Shown in pieces: positions 10,376 to 20,795 of a stretch of 64,000 nt of DNA. How positions within the stretch are numbered: position 1 is the stretch's first letter; every line of letters starts with the position of its first letter. Location of the stretch: contig JASPKZ010007285.1 of the NCBI GenBank assembly GCA_030220185.1, forward strand, positions 1,305,501-1,369,500. Direction: 5' to 3'. The DNA comes from Diploptera punctata (lineage: Eukaryota > Arthropoda > Insecta > Blattodea > Blaberidae). The notes under the pieces are model-generated. The model saw only the letters and a list, made by a program, of their open reading frames with translations. It did not search any database and was not told the origin of the DNA. Position numbers and translations under genes: made by a program.

Positions 10376-10409
10376 CATACCATATATATATATATATATA
10401 TATATATGC

Positions 10410-11006
10410 CAGAAGGAAAATTTCCAAAATTATTTATTGCTAAATTATAAACAGCACGGAAGGAGAAATGTTAGTCGCCCACACAGAAGATTGTCTGAAC
10501 AATTTTAACAATTCTAGTTTTCATGAAATCGGAACGAGCCAACAGGCTTAATCGGATGATGATGACGATGATATATATATATATACAAGGCACAGAAATC
10601 GAAGACATAATGCAGCAATGGTAACACACTGTACGAAGCTGATGAACTCCCTGCTTCAGTAAGAGCTGATTGGAGTGAGGGGGAGCGCGGCGCGGATGGC
10701 AGATTGCGAAGGTTATGCAATCCACAAATCATGAGTTCTGTTACTTTTATGTAGTTTAAATGAGAGATTTGGCGCTAGATTTTAGAGCCTAGCAGTTAAA
10801 AGAGGCAGATCATTTTCTGGAAACGGCTTTGGTACATACAACGTTTCTCTGGAAGAAATTTCATATTTCCCTGTTATACTGTCTTCTTGTGCATCCCTAG
10901 GTATCACATATGATACCTTTGTCGTTTTTTTCTCGCTTCCGGAATAACTTCAACTCACTAAAATCGGTGGTATCATATTAAATAACTTCCGAACTTCACG
11001 CCCATA
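10410..11006. other. Unassigned sequence with short (TA)n and GATGAT runs
   Basis: No gene recognised. A (TA)n tract at 10571-10584 and a TGATGATGACGATGAT run precede it; the rest is unassigned. Confidence 0.4.
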
Positions 11007-12528
11007 TACAGGGTGATTCACGAATTGTGTTTGCTACTGTTATGCGAAAACCATATATTTTATTATGAGTTTTATACTTGAAAGATGATTCGTATAATGT
11101 TGCGAGTATGAGGAGATACATAGGAAAGGTTTCTGTGCATTTATAGAAAATATACAACAATGGTCACTGTTATTTTAAATGCAAGCTCCTATTTTATTTT
11201 AGATGGAATGAATGATCTATTTATTGGCTTTACAATATAATTTGAATAATTAGTTATGCCATATTAGAACAGTTCCTACAAGATGGTGAATTGGCAGGAG
11301 TAATGCGCTGTATACCAATGTATAGACTTCCTGTTTCAAAATACCTCACCCTATTACTGAAGGAACAGGTGTCTTATCACCAAGTAGATGTTCAAAAGTG
11401 TCACCGTTATTATTTACTTACTTACTTACTCACTGGCACTATCGAACCCGTAGGTTCATGACCGCGCGGACATAAGCTCTCCATATATCCCTATCCTGAG
11501 CTAATGCTTTCCAATCATTCCCTGTATAATCTACTTCCCTCAAATCATAGTTAATGTTATTCTCCCATCTCATTCTTGGTCTACCAACTGGGCGTTTTCC
11601 CTCTAGCTTCCCTACAAGAAGCTTCCATGCAAGTCTTTCATTCCCCATACGTGCAACGTGTCCTCCCCATCGCAGTCTACGAGACTTAACTGTTCTTATT
11701 ATATCTGGCTTCCTATAAAGACCATGTAGCTCATTGTTATGTTGTCCCTGTGATTGAGCCTTTGGCATGGGTTCCCTGATGTAGTCCCCGCCCAGAGAAC
11801 CGAATGGGGGACTATTTGACCTCCGGAAAATTTTTCCCCAGTTGAACCCATGTCCGCATTTCTTGACGGTTGTATTTTTACGGTGAAAGATTGTCACTCT
11901 TTCGCCCAAGGTACTTTTTTCGTCTGGCTTATCACCTTCGACCAGTCCGGCATGGGTAACCCTATCGGCAGCAATGCTACCGCCGGCATAGCTCTCAGGA
12001 TCATTTAAGCACGCAAGCCACTCCACCACGACAAGGTAAAGATACCAACACATTCCCGAATACGTTTCCAAAAGGAGCTTCTTACAAGGATTAGTTGATG
12101 ATCTGAAATGAACTGGTGTGTTTCCCCGATCCAATGTTGCATATCATCAGGAGTGTTTGGTTCCGTGGCATAGACACGTTGTGTCACATATCCCCATAAG
12201 AAATAACACAATTATTAGCAAAAATTAGCAGCTGCAGATGTCAACTTTCAAACGTCTGTAACGCGTTAACTAATAGAGATAGAAACGCCGTTCCAACGGC
12301 AATGTATTTCTTTTTCAAGGACACGTCGTAAGAAGGAAAGAAATGTGCCATGATCAATTTAAAATAGGGAAGTTCGAAGCCATAACGCAATGACGAATGA
12401 ACATCAAAATGTGCTGAACATCTCCGCATAGCGGCACATCAACCATTCACATGTTTCCACAATTCATTTCACACCAATGTTCATAGGTTTCATATAATGA
12501 GACGGAACATGATTCGTTAATTACCCTG

Positions 12529-12530
<2 letters not shown>
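11007..12530 (-). mobile_element. mariner/IS630-type DNA transposon remnant, split by a LINE
   Basis: Ends are inverted: TACAGGGTGATTCACGAATT at 11007 and, on the other strand from 12530, TACAGGGTAATTAACGAATC, each starting TA as expected for this superfamily. Minus-strand frame 12211-12050 gives YFLWGYVTQRVYATEPNTPD and SFWKRIRECVG, the C-terminal DFFLWG..K..VY region of DD34D/E transposases. After removing the LINE at 11414-12049 it continues NNGDTFEHLL. The catalytic core is missing, so it is dead and internally deleted. Confidence 0.8.
11414..12049 (-). mobile_element. RTE-like LINE, internally deleted copy 2 (5' UTR joined to C-terminus)
   Basis: On the minus strand the 5' UTR block (12049-11745; LACLNDPESYAGGSIAADRV in one frame) is followed near 11741 directly by the RT C-terminal tail (NNELHGLYRKPDII, RRLRWGGHVARMGNERLAWK, GKRPVGRPRMRWENN, WRAYVRAVMNLRVR) and a (TAAG)n tail at 11414-11430. 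A 231-codon frame runs through the junction, probably by chance. Endonuclease and RT are absent. It sits inside the mariner remnant; no clean TSD is visible. Confidence 0.9.

Positions 12531-12559
<29 letters not shown>
12529..12559. repeat. (TA)n microsatellite
   Basis: TA run beside a palindromic tRNA-like element. Confidence 0.95.
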
Positions 12560-12731
12560 GTTATAATTAAATGTTTAACATTGAGCAATGCAAGCTTAAT
12601 ACGTATTATAAGAAAAATAAATGTCTGGACGGGATTCGAACCCGGATCTCCGAATCCCGTCCAGGCATTTATTTTTCTTATCATACCATATTAAGCTTGC
12701 ATTGCTCAATGTTAAACATTTAATTATAACA
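12560..12731. repeat. Long palindrome built on a tRNA-like element
   Basis: Left arm GTTATAATTAAATGTTTAAC..GAGCAATGCAAGCTTAATA (12560-12601) is repeated inverted at 12690-12731. The middle is the tRNA-like TIR element reduced to two opposed T-arm halves (12608-12681; GGGATTCGAACCCGG then GAATCCCGTCC). The arm motif AGCAATGCAAGCTTAATA also precedes the copy at 58778, so it belongs to the longer element. Confidence 0.85.
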
Positions 12732-12744
12732 TATATACATATAT

Positions 12745-13044
12745 GGGGGTACGCCGTGGTGTAGTGGTTAAGGCACTGCGCTACAAACCGGAAGGTCGAG
12801 GGTTCAAGTCCCGTTGGGGTCAGGATTTTTAAACTGACCCAAACCTTCTGGCGGCACTATGGCCCTGGGGGTCGACTCAGCCTCTAACGGAAATGAGTAC
12901 CAGACGCTTATTCTGGGGGTAAAGGCGGCCGTCACGCAGGGCTGACAACCCGGCTGACATAAAGTGCCGATTGTCTAGAAAAAGTGGGAGCCTTAACCTC
13001 CTACTACCCCAAGGGCCTCCTGAGGCCTGTCGTGGGAACACTTT

Positions 13045-13049
<5 letters not shown>
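12745..13049 (+). mobile_element. SINE B, copy 2, in (TA)n DNA
   Basis: GGGGGTACGCCGTGGTGTAG head with A box and intact B box (GGGTTCAAGTCC), and the complete family body to CACTTTACTTTA. TA-rich sequence lies on both sides, so no TSD can be distinguished. Confidence 0.9.
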
Positions 13050-13095
<46 letters not shown>

Positions 13096-13156
13096 TATAA
13101 GAAAAATAAATGCCTGGACGGGATTCGAACCCGATAATATATATATATATATATAT
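13050..13156. repeat. (TA)n tract containing a truncated tRNA-like element
   Basis: (TA)n at 13050-13094 and 13134-13156 encloses ATAAGAAAAATAA (13097-13109) plus the T-arm half of the tRNA-like core, ending at CCCG (13133). The element is cut off directly by TA repeats. Confidence 0.85.
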
Positions 13157-13844
13157 TAGGCCTATACAGGAGTTCCTATCAGATGAAATATATTATAGCA
13201 TTTTCCATGGTAAAGTGCCTCCTGTCATTATTTTTACATTACCATTTTCTTTCTGAAATCCACAATTTAAGTTTAGGTATTCCCGGAATTTCTAACAAAA
13301 TGTTCTTCTCTTCCACGTTTTCAACCAGATTTGAATTGGACCTCGACGGAGTTTATTTTCTTTATTTTTATATCATATTAAAGTACAAATTGTTCCACAA
13401 CTTACGATCTAAGCCTATTGATAATATATCATTGTTACATTGCATTGCAAACTAGTGACCTACATTCGGACACACCCTGCTGCAGATAAAGTTGCATAAG
13501 GTTTAATTAAGCTATACAGGATGACAATGGAGGTCTCCTTGCATCTGATACACCATTGTCTTAATGTTGGACGTCCATATTCAATTTGGGAGCGACAAGT
13601 GTGTATGTAGGCATTATCGATTGATTACTAATTCAATCAGCACTGGTGCTATTATCACAGTGACGGGCCTCGTGGGGGCCCCTCACCTAATGAAGATCGC
13701 TAGATTTCCTATCAATGTCAAAAGTTCACGTCTACCTGCTGCCCCGGTATCAACTCACACCCTGTTCAAGTTGTAGCCAATTCCGAAGGAATACAGCTCT
13801 ACTGAGGGTTTTCTCATGCAAATATTAAAGAAATACAAGTAATC
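13157..13844. other. Unassigned sequence
   Basis: Frames at 13183-13455 (90 codons) and 13564-13776 (70 codons) show no known motif. A GC-richer patch lies at about 13660-13760. No repeat family assigned. Confidence 0.4.
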
Positions 13845-14596
13845 ATAAGTAATGCCACGAGTGATTTCCAACTTATCGATAAATTCACGACTCACGAAGT
13901 GAGGAGTGAATTTATCTAGAAAATTTGGAAAACAAGAGTGGCATTTGTTAGGACTATTTAACGAATAAAATTAAGCTGTATACTCACAAATCATTATTTA
14001 ACTATAGTTATTTTAAAATATGTATATATTTAATGTAAACGGCGATGTTTGAGAACAAATGAGAAACGATTGGTACGCTTCATCTGCTTCTTTTGTTCAT
14101 CACTACAACCAGATCATATTATTTATTGCCAAAGGAACGAAATATTGTAAGAATGCACTCTAGCGGAGAAAAAATGAAACACATCAAACTGTATATTAAT
14201 TTATTTCTGATGTCCTATGATGTAAATATAATTATATTTTTCTGGAATGTTATTACCTACGAGAAAATACATTTAAGAAAGTGCAAAGAGTGGTTTCTTT
14301 TTTTATTGGTATAATCAATTGCTACAAATATTTTTATATTAACTCCCGCATGCGGTATGTGTTGACATTCATGCACTATATATACAATCTGGTAGCCGTA
14401 TTTCTTAGTGAGTCAGTCACTGCAAAATAATGCTAGGCCTATGACCTATTCAGAATGTTAAAAAGGAGGTGCTTTCTTTATTATGATAAACTTTAGTTGG
14501 TAAATTCTAGGCGAAACACGACTGTGATTGGTTGTAAGTAAAAAATCATTGAAACGTGATTGGTCATTAACACCCATTTGGGGCATGAGTTAAATA
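13845..14596 (+). repeat. Family C repeat, copy 1
   Basis: About 750 bp from ATAAGTAATGCCACGAGTGA to GGGGCATGAGTTAAATA. The first about 95 bp form a strong imperfect hairpin (GCCAC..GATAAATTCAC / GTGAATTTATC..GTGGC). The family has seven copies here: 16894, 18514 (inverted), 20796, 21546, 35609 and 56804. The outer ends are weakly inverted (AAGTAATGCCAC and AACTCATGCCCC), suggesting a non-autonomous DNA transposon. No transposase is present. Confidence 0.85.
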
Positions 14597-14833
14597 CCGA
14601 ACATGCAGACGACATAAAAATGACGAGAACTGGCAACTGTACAAACAACTTAGAAACACAACTACACAAACTATACGTAATGCCAAACTACGACACGCCC
14701 ACAGTATAATCGGACCTGAAATAAGTGCACGGGACACTTGGCGAAAGCTCCGTGCAATGGGACTTAGACAGTTGAATCGCTCAACTGACTCTATAGACAT
14801 TTCTGTAGATGACTTAAATGAACATTTTACCTC

Positions 14834-14908
14834 AATACCCATGACACCTCCAGACAACAATACCCATGACACCTCCAGACAACAATACCCATGACACCTC
14901 CAGACAAC
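14834..14908 (+). repeat. 25-bp unit in three tandem copies inside the LINE ORF
   Basis: AATACCCATGACACCTCCAG plus ACAAC is present three times (14834, 14859, 14884). Two extra 25-bp units shift the frame, separating the linker frame upstream from the RT frame downstream. With a single unit, IPMTPPDN would read through. Confidence 0.95.
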
Positions 14909-16054
14909 AAGACTAAAATAGACACTCTTAAAGACTTATCCCCATCCCCACATATAGGAAGAGATAAATTTCACTTTTACGACATTTCGCCTATAGACGT
15001 TAAAAAAGCACTCAAGCGGATTAAATCCAATGCGCAAGGAACAGATAACATCAGCATTTTAATGCTAAATAAAATCATTGACATTATTCTACCCACAGTG
15101 ACTCATATTTTCAATGCTTCCCTTATAACTTCTATCTTCCCTATTGTATGGAAACAGTCTAGAGTTCGGCCTATACCAAAAATAAGTACACCTACTAACT
15201 GTAATGACTTCCGACCGATTAGCATCCTTCCGACATTATCTAAAGCCCTGGAATATATTGTACATAAGCAAATGACTGATTATCTCCAAGAAAATCACCT
15301 CCTTGATCCTTATCAATCCGGCTTTAGATCTGGTCATAGCACAACCACAGCTTTGCTAAAAATTACCGAATATATTCGTGAAGCTGTGGACAGACGTCAA
15401 TTGACTCCTTTAACCTTACTTGAATTCACCAAAGCTTTTGACACAGTAGACCACGACTTACTTATGATAAAGCTCAAGCACCTACATTTGTCTGACAGCG
15501 CTGTATCCTGGTTCGACTCATACCTGCACGGTCGTCAACAATACGTTTCATTAAACTCTAGATCTTCGTCTTGGCGTAACGTGCCGGCTGGAGTCCCCCA
15601 GGGCAGTGTTCTCGGACCTCTTCTTTTCTCAATCTACATAAATGATTTGCCAACTGTACTAAAGCACTGCCGTTATCACCTCTATGCTGATGATCTCCAA
15701 ATTTACCTACATTCACCTCCTCATTCTCTCTATAACAGCTTGATGAAAATGAATGACGATCTCATATCCATCTTTAACTGGTCTTCAAGTATCGGTCTAA
15801 ATCTAAATCCTAACAAGTCACAAGTAATTCTAATGGGACACCAAAGACTGCTTACAACCTTTGACATATCTACACTTCCAAACATTACTATAAATAATAT
15901 AATTATCCCTTATTCTTCTTCAGTAATAGATCTTGGACTACATCTAGACGCAAATTTAACCTGGCAAACACAAGTGAAACACATATGTAAAAAGACTTTC
16001 TCCATCTTACATTATCTTAGACGTTTAAAGAATTTTCTCCCAGTTTCGTGTTAA
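14891..16054 (+). pseudogene. Reverse transcriptase domain of the CR1/L2-like LINE
   Basis: 387 codons with the RT blocks in order: RVRPIPK and FRPISILPTLSKALE, QSGFRSGHSTTTALLKI, FTKAFDTVDHDLL (motif A), AGVPQGSVLGPLLFSIYIND (motif B), YHLYADDLQIYL (motif C, catalytic YADD), GLNLNPNKSQVILMG (motif D) and DLGLHLDANLTW (YLG-type block). In a live element it would prime on nicked target DNA. The catalytic aspartates are intact, but the frame is broken upstream by the 25-bp triplication and ends near 16052 at a 1-nt frameshift. Confidence 0.92.
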
Positions 16055-16536
16055 AACAAATCCTAGTGCAGAATCTTGTGTTACCACACTTCGATTATTG
16101 TGACATTATATATAATGATCTAAACTATGCCTTGTCGCAGAGACTGCAGCGTGTTCATAATGCTTGCATTCGATTCATTTTCAATATCCGCCGTTATGAC
16201 CATATTTCCGAACACTTTAATAACCTCTCTTGGCTCCGTCTTACTGACAGACGTAAATTGCACTCTCTTTCGCTACTTTTCAAGCTTCTGAATTCCTACA
16301 TTCCTACTTACCTGGCGTCCAGATTTGAGAAGTTATCCTCCTACCACAATATTGACACTAGGTCACAAGATAGCAGTCTGCTAACAATTCCTCTTCATAG
16401 CACTTCCTCCTATTCTACTTCCTTCACAGTAGCCTCCGCCCGCTCCTGGAATCTCCTTCCTCAAGATATCAGGGGTTGCCGCACACTTAGCACCTTTAAG
16501 TCACGCTTATACAGTTACCTGTTGTCTAATAATTAA
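16048..16536 (+). pseudogene. C-terminal domain of the same LINE protein, out of frame
   Basis: Continues the RT ORF in another frame after an indel near 16047: LVLPHFDYCDIIYNDL, LQRVHNACIRFIFNIRR, LSWLRLTDRRKLHSLSLLFK and SARSWNLLPQDIRGC. This is the post-RT region typical of CR1/L2/Jockey elements (DYC..Y..L, LQ.VQN.C.R.I). It ends YSYLLSNN and a stop. Homologous minus- and plus-strand copies lie at 25120-25530 and 47178-47532. Confidence 0.9.
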
Positions 16537-16689
16537 TTTTTCTCTATTTATTTAATTTTATACTATGTCATTAATCTTTTCCTCGTTTTTTATATATCTT
16601 GTACATATTATATATTTAATTCGTTAAATTTAGAGTAAATCAAAATACATTATAAATATTAATTGTATTGTATTCATAACTTGTAATCG

Positions 16690-16721
<32 letters not shown>

Positions 16722-16817
16722 AATTTAGATTTAAGACTTTTCTTCTGTATTTTTTTTAAACCTGGTTGAGTGGTAGACAAGGCCTTAAGGCCTTAACTCT
16801 GCCAGGTAAAATAAAGC

Positions 16818-16818
<1 letters not shown>

Positions 16819-16893
<75 letters not shown>
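16819..16893. repeat. (ATT)n tail of the LINE
   Basis: About 75 bp of pure ATT directly after GCCAGGTAAAATAAAGC. Family C copy 2 begins at its end. Confidence 0.95.
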
Positions 16894-16896
<3 letters not shown>

Positions 16897-17158
16897 AGTA
16901 ATGCCACGAGTGATTTCCAACTTATCGATAAATTTACGACTCACGAAGTGAGGAGTGAATTTATCTAGAAAATTTGGAAAACAAGAGTGGCATTTGTTAG
17001 GACTATTTAACAAATAAACTTAAGCTGTTTTCTCACAAATCATTATTTAACTTTAGTTATTTTAAAATATTTATATATTTAATGTAAACGGCGATGTTTA
17101 AAAACAAATCAGAAATGTGAGGTTATGTTCATTCACTGCTGCTTGATCATAATATTTA
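16894..17158 (+). repeat. Family C repeat, copy 2, left part only
   Basis: ATAAGTAATGCCACGAGTG hairpin and the next about 200 bp, ending at TTTATTGCCAAA. The rest is missing and an RTE fragment starts directly after. Confidence 0.85.
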
Positions 17159-17165
17159 TTGCCAA

Positions 17166-17770
17166 ATAAGATATAAGCTCTCAACACATCTCTATCCTGA
17201 CCTAATGTTTTTCAATCATCTCCTGTGTGATCTGGTTTTAGTACAGAGTTTCCAAGCCTCTCTTTCATTCCCAATTCGTGTCACATGTCCTGCCCATCGC
17301 AGTCTAGGAGTCTTTCTGTTCTTATTATATCTGGTTTCCTACAAAGATCATGTCGATCACTGTTATGCAATCTTCTCAATTCACCTGCTTGTTTATTTCT
17401 TTTTGGGACAAACATTTTGTTAAGAACTTTATATCAAACACCGGTAATATTTTGTCCTCTTTTAAAGTAAAAGTTCATATTTCACATCCATATAATGTAA
17501 TTGAGGGAATAACAGTTTTATATATTTTCAGTTTAACGCTTCTTCAGAGAATTTGGGACGACAAGAGTCTCTGTAATTCGTAATAGCACGCATTTCCAGA
17601 ATTGAGCCTATGTTTAATTTCTTTGTGCATCTCATTCCTATTCCTAGGTATTTGAATTCCGCTACATCTTCAAAATTTCCCTCATTATATATTAACTGTA
17701 TATATTTTTTTATATAATGTATTTCTATGTGTGACCATATAATATCATTTACTTTTAATGATGTTTTCTT
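17166..17770 (-). mobile_element. RTE-like LINE fragment
   Basis: Minus-strand C-terminal and RT-distal region: blocks rc to VKSRRLRWAGH (near 17300), GLYRKPDII, RLRVFENKVL, LSSLKVRVHISHPYNV on the plus strand, and the MVTRRNTLYN region near 17710-17750. The terminal CACTGGCACTATCGAAC block and tail are absent, and there are several indels. Confidence 0.8.
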
Positions 17771-18328
17771 CTTTCCTATATTTCATAGCGTAACTCAAGA
17801 AAGAGTGCGTGAAGGCCCTTAATATCATATCACGCCTATAAGAAATAATATTTAGTTAAAGAAATTAGACTTATTTTTTAATGACTGAAAACAAAACACG
17901 AAACACTCGGTTCTGTGATAGCGCATTTCATCAAGATAGATAAATGTGACGTGGTATGTGTTTTTATTCACCTGATGACGTCACGTGAAATAAAAAAGCT
18001 ACACGCTTGTTAATCAATGGCTATGGAACACGTATAATAGGTTTTCCCACGTCAACCCGTTTAAAAATTCTTTGTTCTTACGCCTACACTCTTTGTGTTT
18101 GGAATATCAGGGAGTATATCATAACACAGCTATTGTCAGAGATATAAACACTTACACTTATCTTCTTTTGTTTTAAAAAATCACATAAAACTTTGTCAAT
18201 TTAATGCGTACAGTTAGATAATTAACTAGCATTTGTTTTCTTAATGACTTTCTTTTTTATTCGGGATTCCATGGCCTACTCAAATACTTACGTTACAATT
18301 TAAAACAATACTACTATTATTATTATTA
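17771..18328. other. Unassigned sequence
   Basis: No repeat family or gene recognised. A (TTA)n/(TTC)n stretch begins near 18313 and leads into the next LINE fragment. Confidence 0.4.
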
Positions 18329-18512
18329 TCTTCTTCTTCTTCTTCCGAATGCAGTATTGGGTGATGATGCCCGTTCTGCGACTACAAAAACTGATCTTTC
18401 CATCGGTTGAAGGGTCTTCCGAGGTCTCTTTTGCCTTTAAGGTTGAGGTGGTAAATCATCTTTGGTAAACGGGAATTTGACATTCTCTGGACGTGATGGA
18501 ACCATTTAATCT
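18329..18512 (-). pseudogene. LINE RT C-terminal fragment with (GAA)n tail
   Basis: Minus strand: KWFHHVQRMSNSRLPKMIYH, LNLKGKRDLGRPFNRWKDQF and a stop, then a GAAGAAGAAGAAGA tail. This is the extreme C-terminus (RLPK, GRP..RW) of an RTE-type LINE, similar in layout to 6890-7515 but a different sequence. Confidence 0.75.
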
Positions 18513-18513
18513 G

Positions 18514-18955
18514 ACTATTTAACTCATGCCCCAAATGGGAGTCAATGACCAAACACGTTTCAATGATTTCTGTTTTACAACCAATCAGAGTCGTGTTTCA
18601 CCAAATATTTATCAGTGTTATAATTACCATATTAAAGAAAGCTCCTCCTTACAATATTGCGTTCCTTTGGCAATAAATAGTATGATCTGGTTGCAGTGAT
18701 AAACAAAAGAAGCAGTAGAAGCGTACCTATCGTTTCTCATTTGTTTTCAAACATCGCCGTTTACATTAAATATATAAATATTTTAAAATAACTATAGTTA
18801 AATAATGATTTGTGAGTAAACAGCTTAATTTTATTCGTTAAATAGTCCTAACAAATGCCACTCTTGATTTCCAAATTCTCTAGATAAATTCACTCCTCAC
18901 TTCGTGAGTCGTGAATTTATCGATAATTTGGAAATCACTCGTGGCATTACTTATG
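18514..18955 (-). repeat. Family C repeat, copy 3, inverted, internally deleted
   Basis: Begins TATTTAACTCATGCCCCAAA and ends GTGGCATTACTTAT, both family ends present in minus orientation. About 300 bp of the interior is missing (the break is near TCCTCCTTACAATATTGCG). Confidence 0.85.
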
Positions 18956-18956
18956 A

Positions 18957-18990
18957 TAATTTTGTATATGTTCAACCATTTCCCTACTAT

Positions 18991-19049
<59 letters not shown>

Positions 19050-19105
19050 TTATTTCGGAATTTATCCACAATACAGCGATTTTACATCTCCCTCAAGAAG
19101 TAGTA

Positions 19106-19144
<39 letters not shown>

Positions 19145-19330
19145 TGATATTACGATGGAATCGTGTATTTAAATTATGGTTGGAGGATAGATACTGGAAA
19201 AGAGAGACTAAATAATTTGGAGTCGAAGTATGGACCTGAAATTTGACATAACACTTCTCTGTGAAAAATGTATAGGTCGTCCTTTGGTAGGGAATTCCAG
19301 TTTTGGGAATTGGAGATAGTATTGCGCTTG
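18957..19330 (-). mobile_element. Rearranged CR1/L2-like LINE fragments with (ATT)n and (AAT)n
   Basis: (ATT)n at 18992-19048 and (AAT)n at 19104-19143 flank a short unique piece. After them, TTATGGTTGGAGGATAGATA and GGTAGGGAATTCCAGTT match minus-strand LINE blocks at 25303 and 25186, but in swapped order. Probably a rearranged old copy. Confidence 0.45.
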
Positions 19331-19429
19331 CAGGATAAATTATGGAACACAGAGACTAAAAACCTAGTCGAAGTTTGAGACTAAACTTTATATAGACGTC
19401 TGTAATTTAAATGTAGACTCTTACGACCT

Positions 19430-19835
19430 TTAAAAAATAAATATGAAATTATTGTATTGTCACGGGTCCTCTACAAGTATACAAAGTTTCAAGTCGATCC
19501 AATGTTTCTAAGTGGGTGAAAATCGCGTTGAAAGATTCCGTTACATTGATACAAAAACACTTTTTTTGATTTTCTGATGATTATGACCAGGATTTTAGAA
19601 ACTAAATATGAAATTATTGTATTATCACGTGTCCTCTACAAGTATACAAAGTTTCAAGTCGATCCGATGATTTTAAGTGGGTGAAAATCGGGGTTTATTG
19701 GTATTTTACAGCCTTTTAGAGATGCAATTAAATTATTTAGTAAGGAACAAACATTTCCTTTAACTTCTAACTATATTTCTTATTATTTTGCCCCTATCTT
19801 TAGTTTATTTTTATGCGTTGAAAAATTCCGTTACA
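19430..19835. repeat. Repeat K: imperfect tandem pair leading into a tetranucleotide array
   Basis: A block of about 100 bp (AAATATGAAATTATTGTATT, CCTCTACAAGTATACAAAG, TTTCAAGTCGATCC, AAGTGGGTGAAAATCG) occurs at 19438 and 19605. GCGTTGAAARATTCCGTTAC occurs at 19523 and 19817, the second time running directly into the GATA/GGAT array. Confidence 0.85.
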
Positions 19836-19837
19836 TA

Positions 19838-19916
19838 GATAGATAGATGGATGGACGGATGGATGGACGGATGGACGGACGGACGGACGGACGGACGGAC
19901 GGACGGACGGATGGAC

Positions 19917-19950
<34 letters not shown>

Positions 19951-20101
19951 ATGGATGGATGGATGGATGGATGGATGGATGGATGGATGGATGGATGGAT
20001 GGATGGATGGATGGATGGATGGATGGATGGATGGATGGATGGATGGATGGATGGATGGATGGATGGATGGATGGATGGATGGATGGATGGATGGATGGAT
20101 G

Positions 20102-20133
<32 letters not shown>
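19838..20133. repeat. Layered tetranucleotide array (GATA)-(GGAT/GGAC)-(GGAT)-(GATA)
   Basis: About 296 bp: three GATA units, mixed GGAT/GGAC units to about 19930, a long pure GGAT core, then GATA units again at 20101-20131. The repeat reads through as MDGW or PSIH peptides in several frames; those frames are not genes. Confidence 0.97.
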
Positions 20134-20699
20134 CAGGTCAAGCTAATATAAAGCGTGTAATAAAACAAGGCCTCACTGACTCAAGATTCCGGAAGCTTTT
20201 GAAAACAAATTATTGAAAAATTCCAGTGGAATTCGGATATTTGAGAGATTAGCGAAATCTGAAGAAGAAGAGTTGGATATTAAAATTAATTTGCCAACCT
20301 GTACGAGGAGAGAATTGTGTTAGACTTGTAGAGGGTGGTTTTCCAAAATGGAACACGGTATTAACGGCAAAATGACTGCAAACAATGGTTGTAGGGATGC
20401 GAAAGAACGCCCGGGACATGAAATCGGATTACGTTGAATGGGCTGGCGAATTAACTGACGAACACAACATAGACACCACAGACTGGCACAAAATATATGA
20501 ATCACTGCTAGTGCTTTATACACAGCACCCAATAACACAACCCCCATAAATAGCTATAAATATATATATATATATATATGAAGTATGAGGTGAGTGAAAT
20601 AATAAAAAATAAACAATATATTTTAAAACTGGCAGCTAAAAACGATCACATCTGCATTATGCTCATTTTTCAGTATTTAAGATTCAATATGGGATTTTG
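20134..20699. other. Unassigned sequence
   Basis: Includes a (TA)n run near 20561-20578. A 75-codon minus frame at 20320-20547 has no known motif. Confidence 0.4.
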
Positions 20700-20794
20700 A
20701 GACTCGGGTCCATGGTCTGAAGATTTTTAGGCTTGTAAAATATCCTTAAGACTGAATAAAGAGGACTCTAAGCAGAATTTACCGATCTCATTAT
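20700..20794 (+). mobile_element. SINE E, 3' part
   Basis: GAGACTCGGGTCCATGGTCTG, then AGATTTTTAGGCTTGTAAAA, GACTCTAAGCAGAATTTACC matches the 3' half of SINE E at 46349-46615. The head is missing. Family C copy 4 begins at its end. Confidence 0.75.
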
Positions 20795-20795
20795 C

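Larger units (their letters stand above)
14597..16893 (+). mobile_element. CR1/L2-like LINE, best copy, 5'-truncated
   Basis: Begins abruptly after family C with a frame ending DTWRKLRAMGLRQLNRS and DDLNEHFTSIP, the linker before the RT. It continues through the RT ORF (14891-16054), a C-terminal ORF (16048-16536), a 3' UTR with (TA)n at 16692-16719, the terminal hairpin block (AAGGCCTTAAGGCCTT near 16780) and an (ATT)n tail. No endonuclease remains. Copies or ends recur at 6733, 24764, 38335, 47178 and 50885, and the tail is shared by the 5S SINE at 54454. Confidence 0.9.

Noticed and set aside
11439..12134. 231-codon frame as a novel fusion gene
   Set aside because: It is a translated 5' UTR joined to a LINE C-terminus by an internal deletion. 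The other deleted copies have unrelated junctions, and the 5' UTR portion is not coding in the copy at 8610 (the endonuclease begins downstream).
16756..17013. Frame with a long asparagine run
   Set aside because: Produced by the (ATT)n LINE tail read on the minus strand. The same applies to the tyrosine, isoleucine and asparagine runs at 6669, 18904, 33217, 44695 and 54367.
19800..20168. Open frames of 87-122 codons reading MDGWMDGW or PSIHPSIH
   Set aside because: They are translations of the GGAT/GGAC tetranucleotide array on both strands, with no start context or non-repetitive domain.
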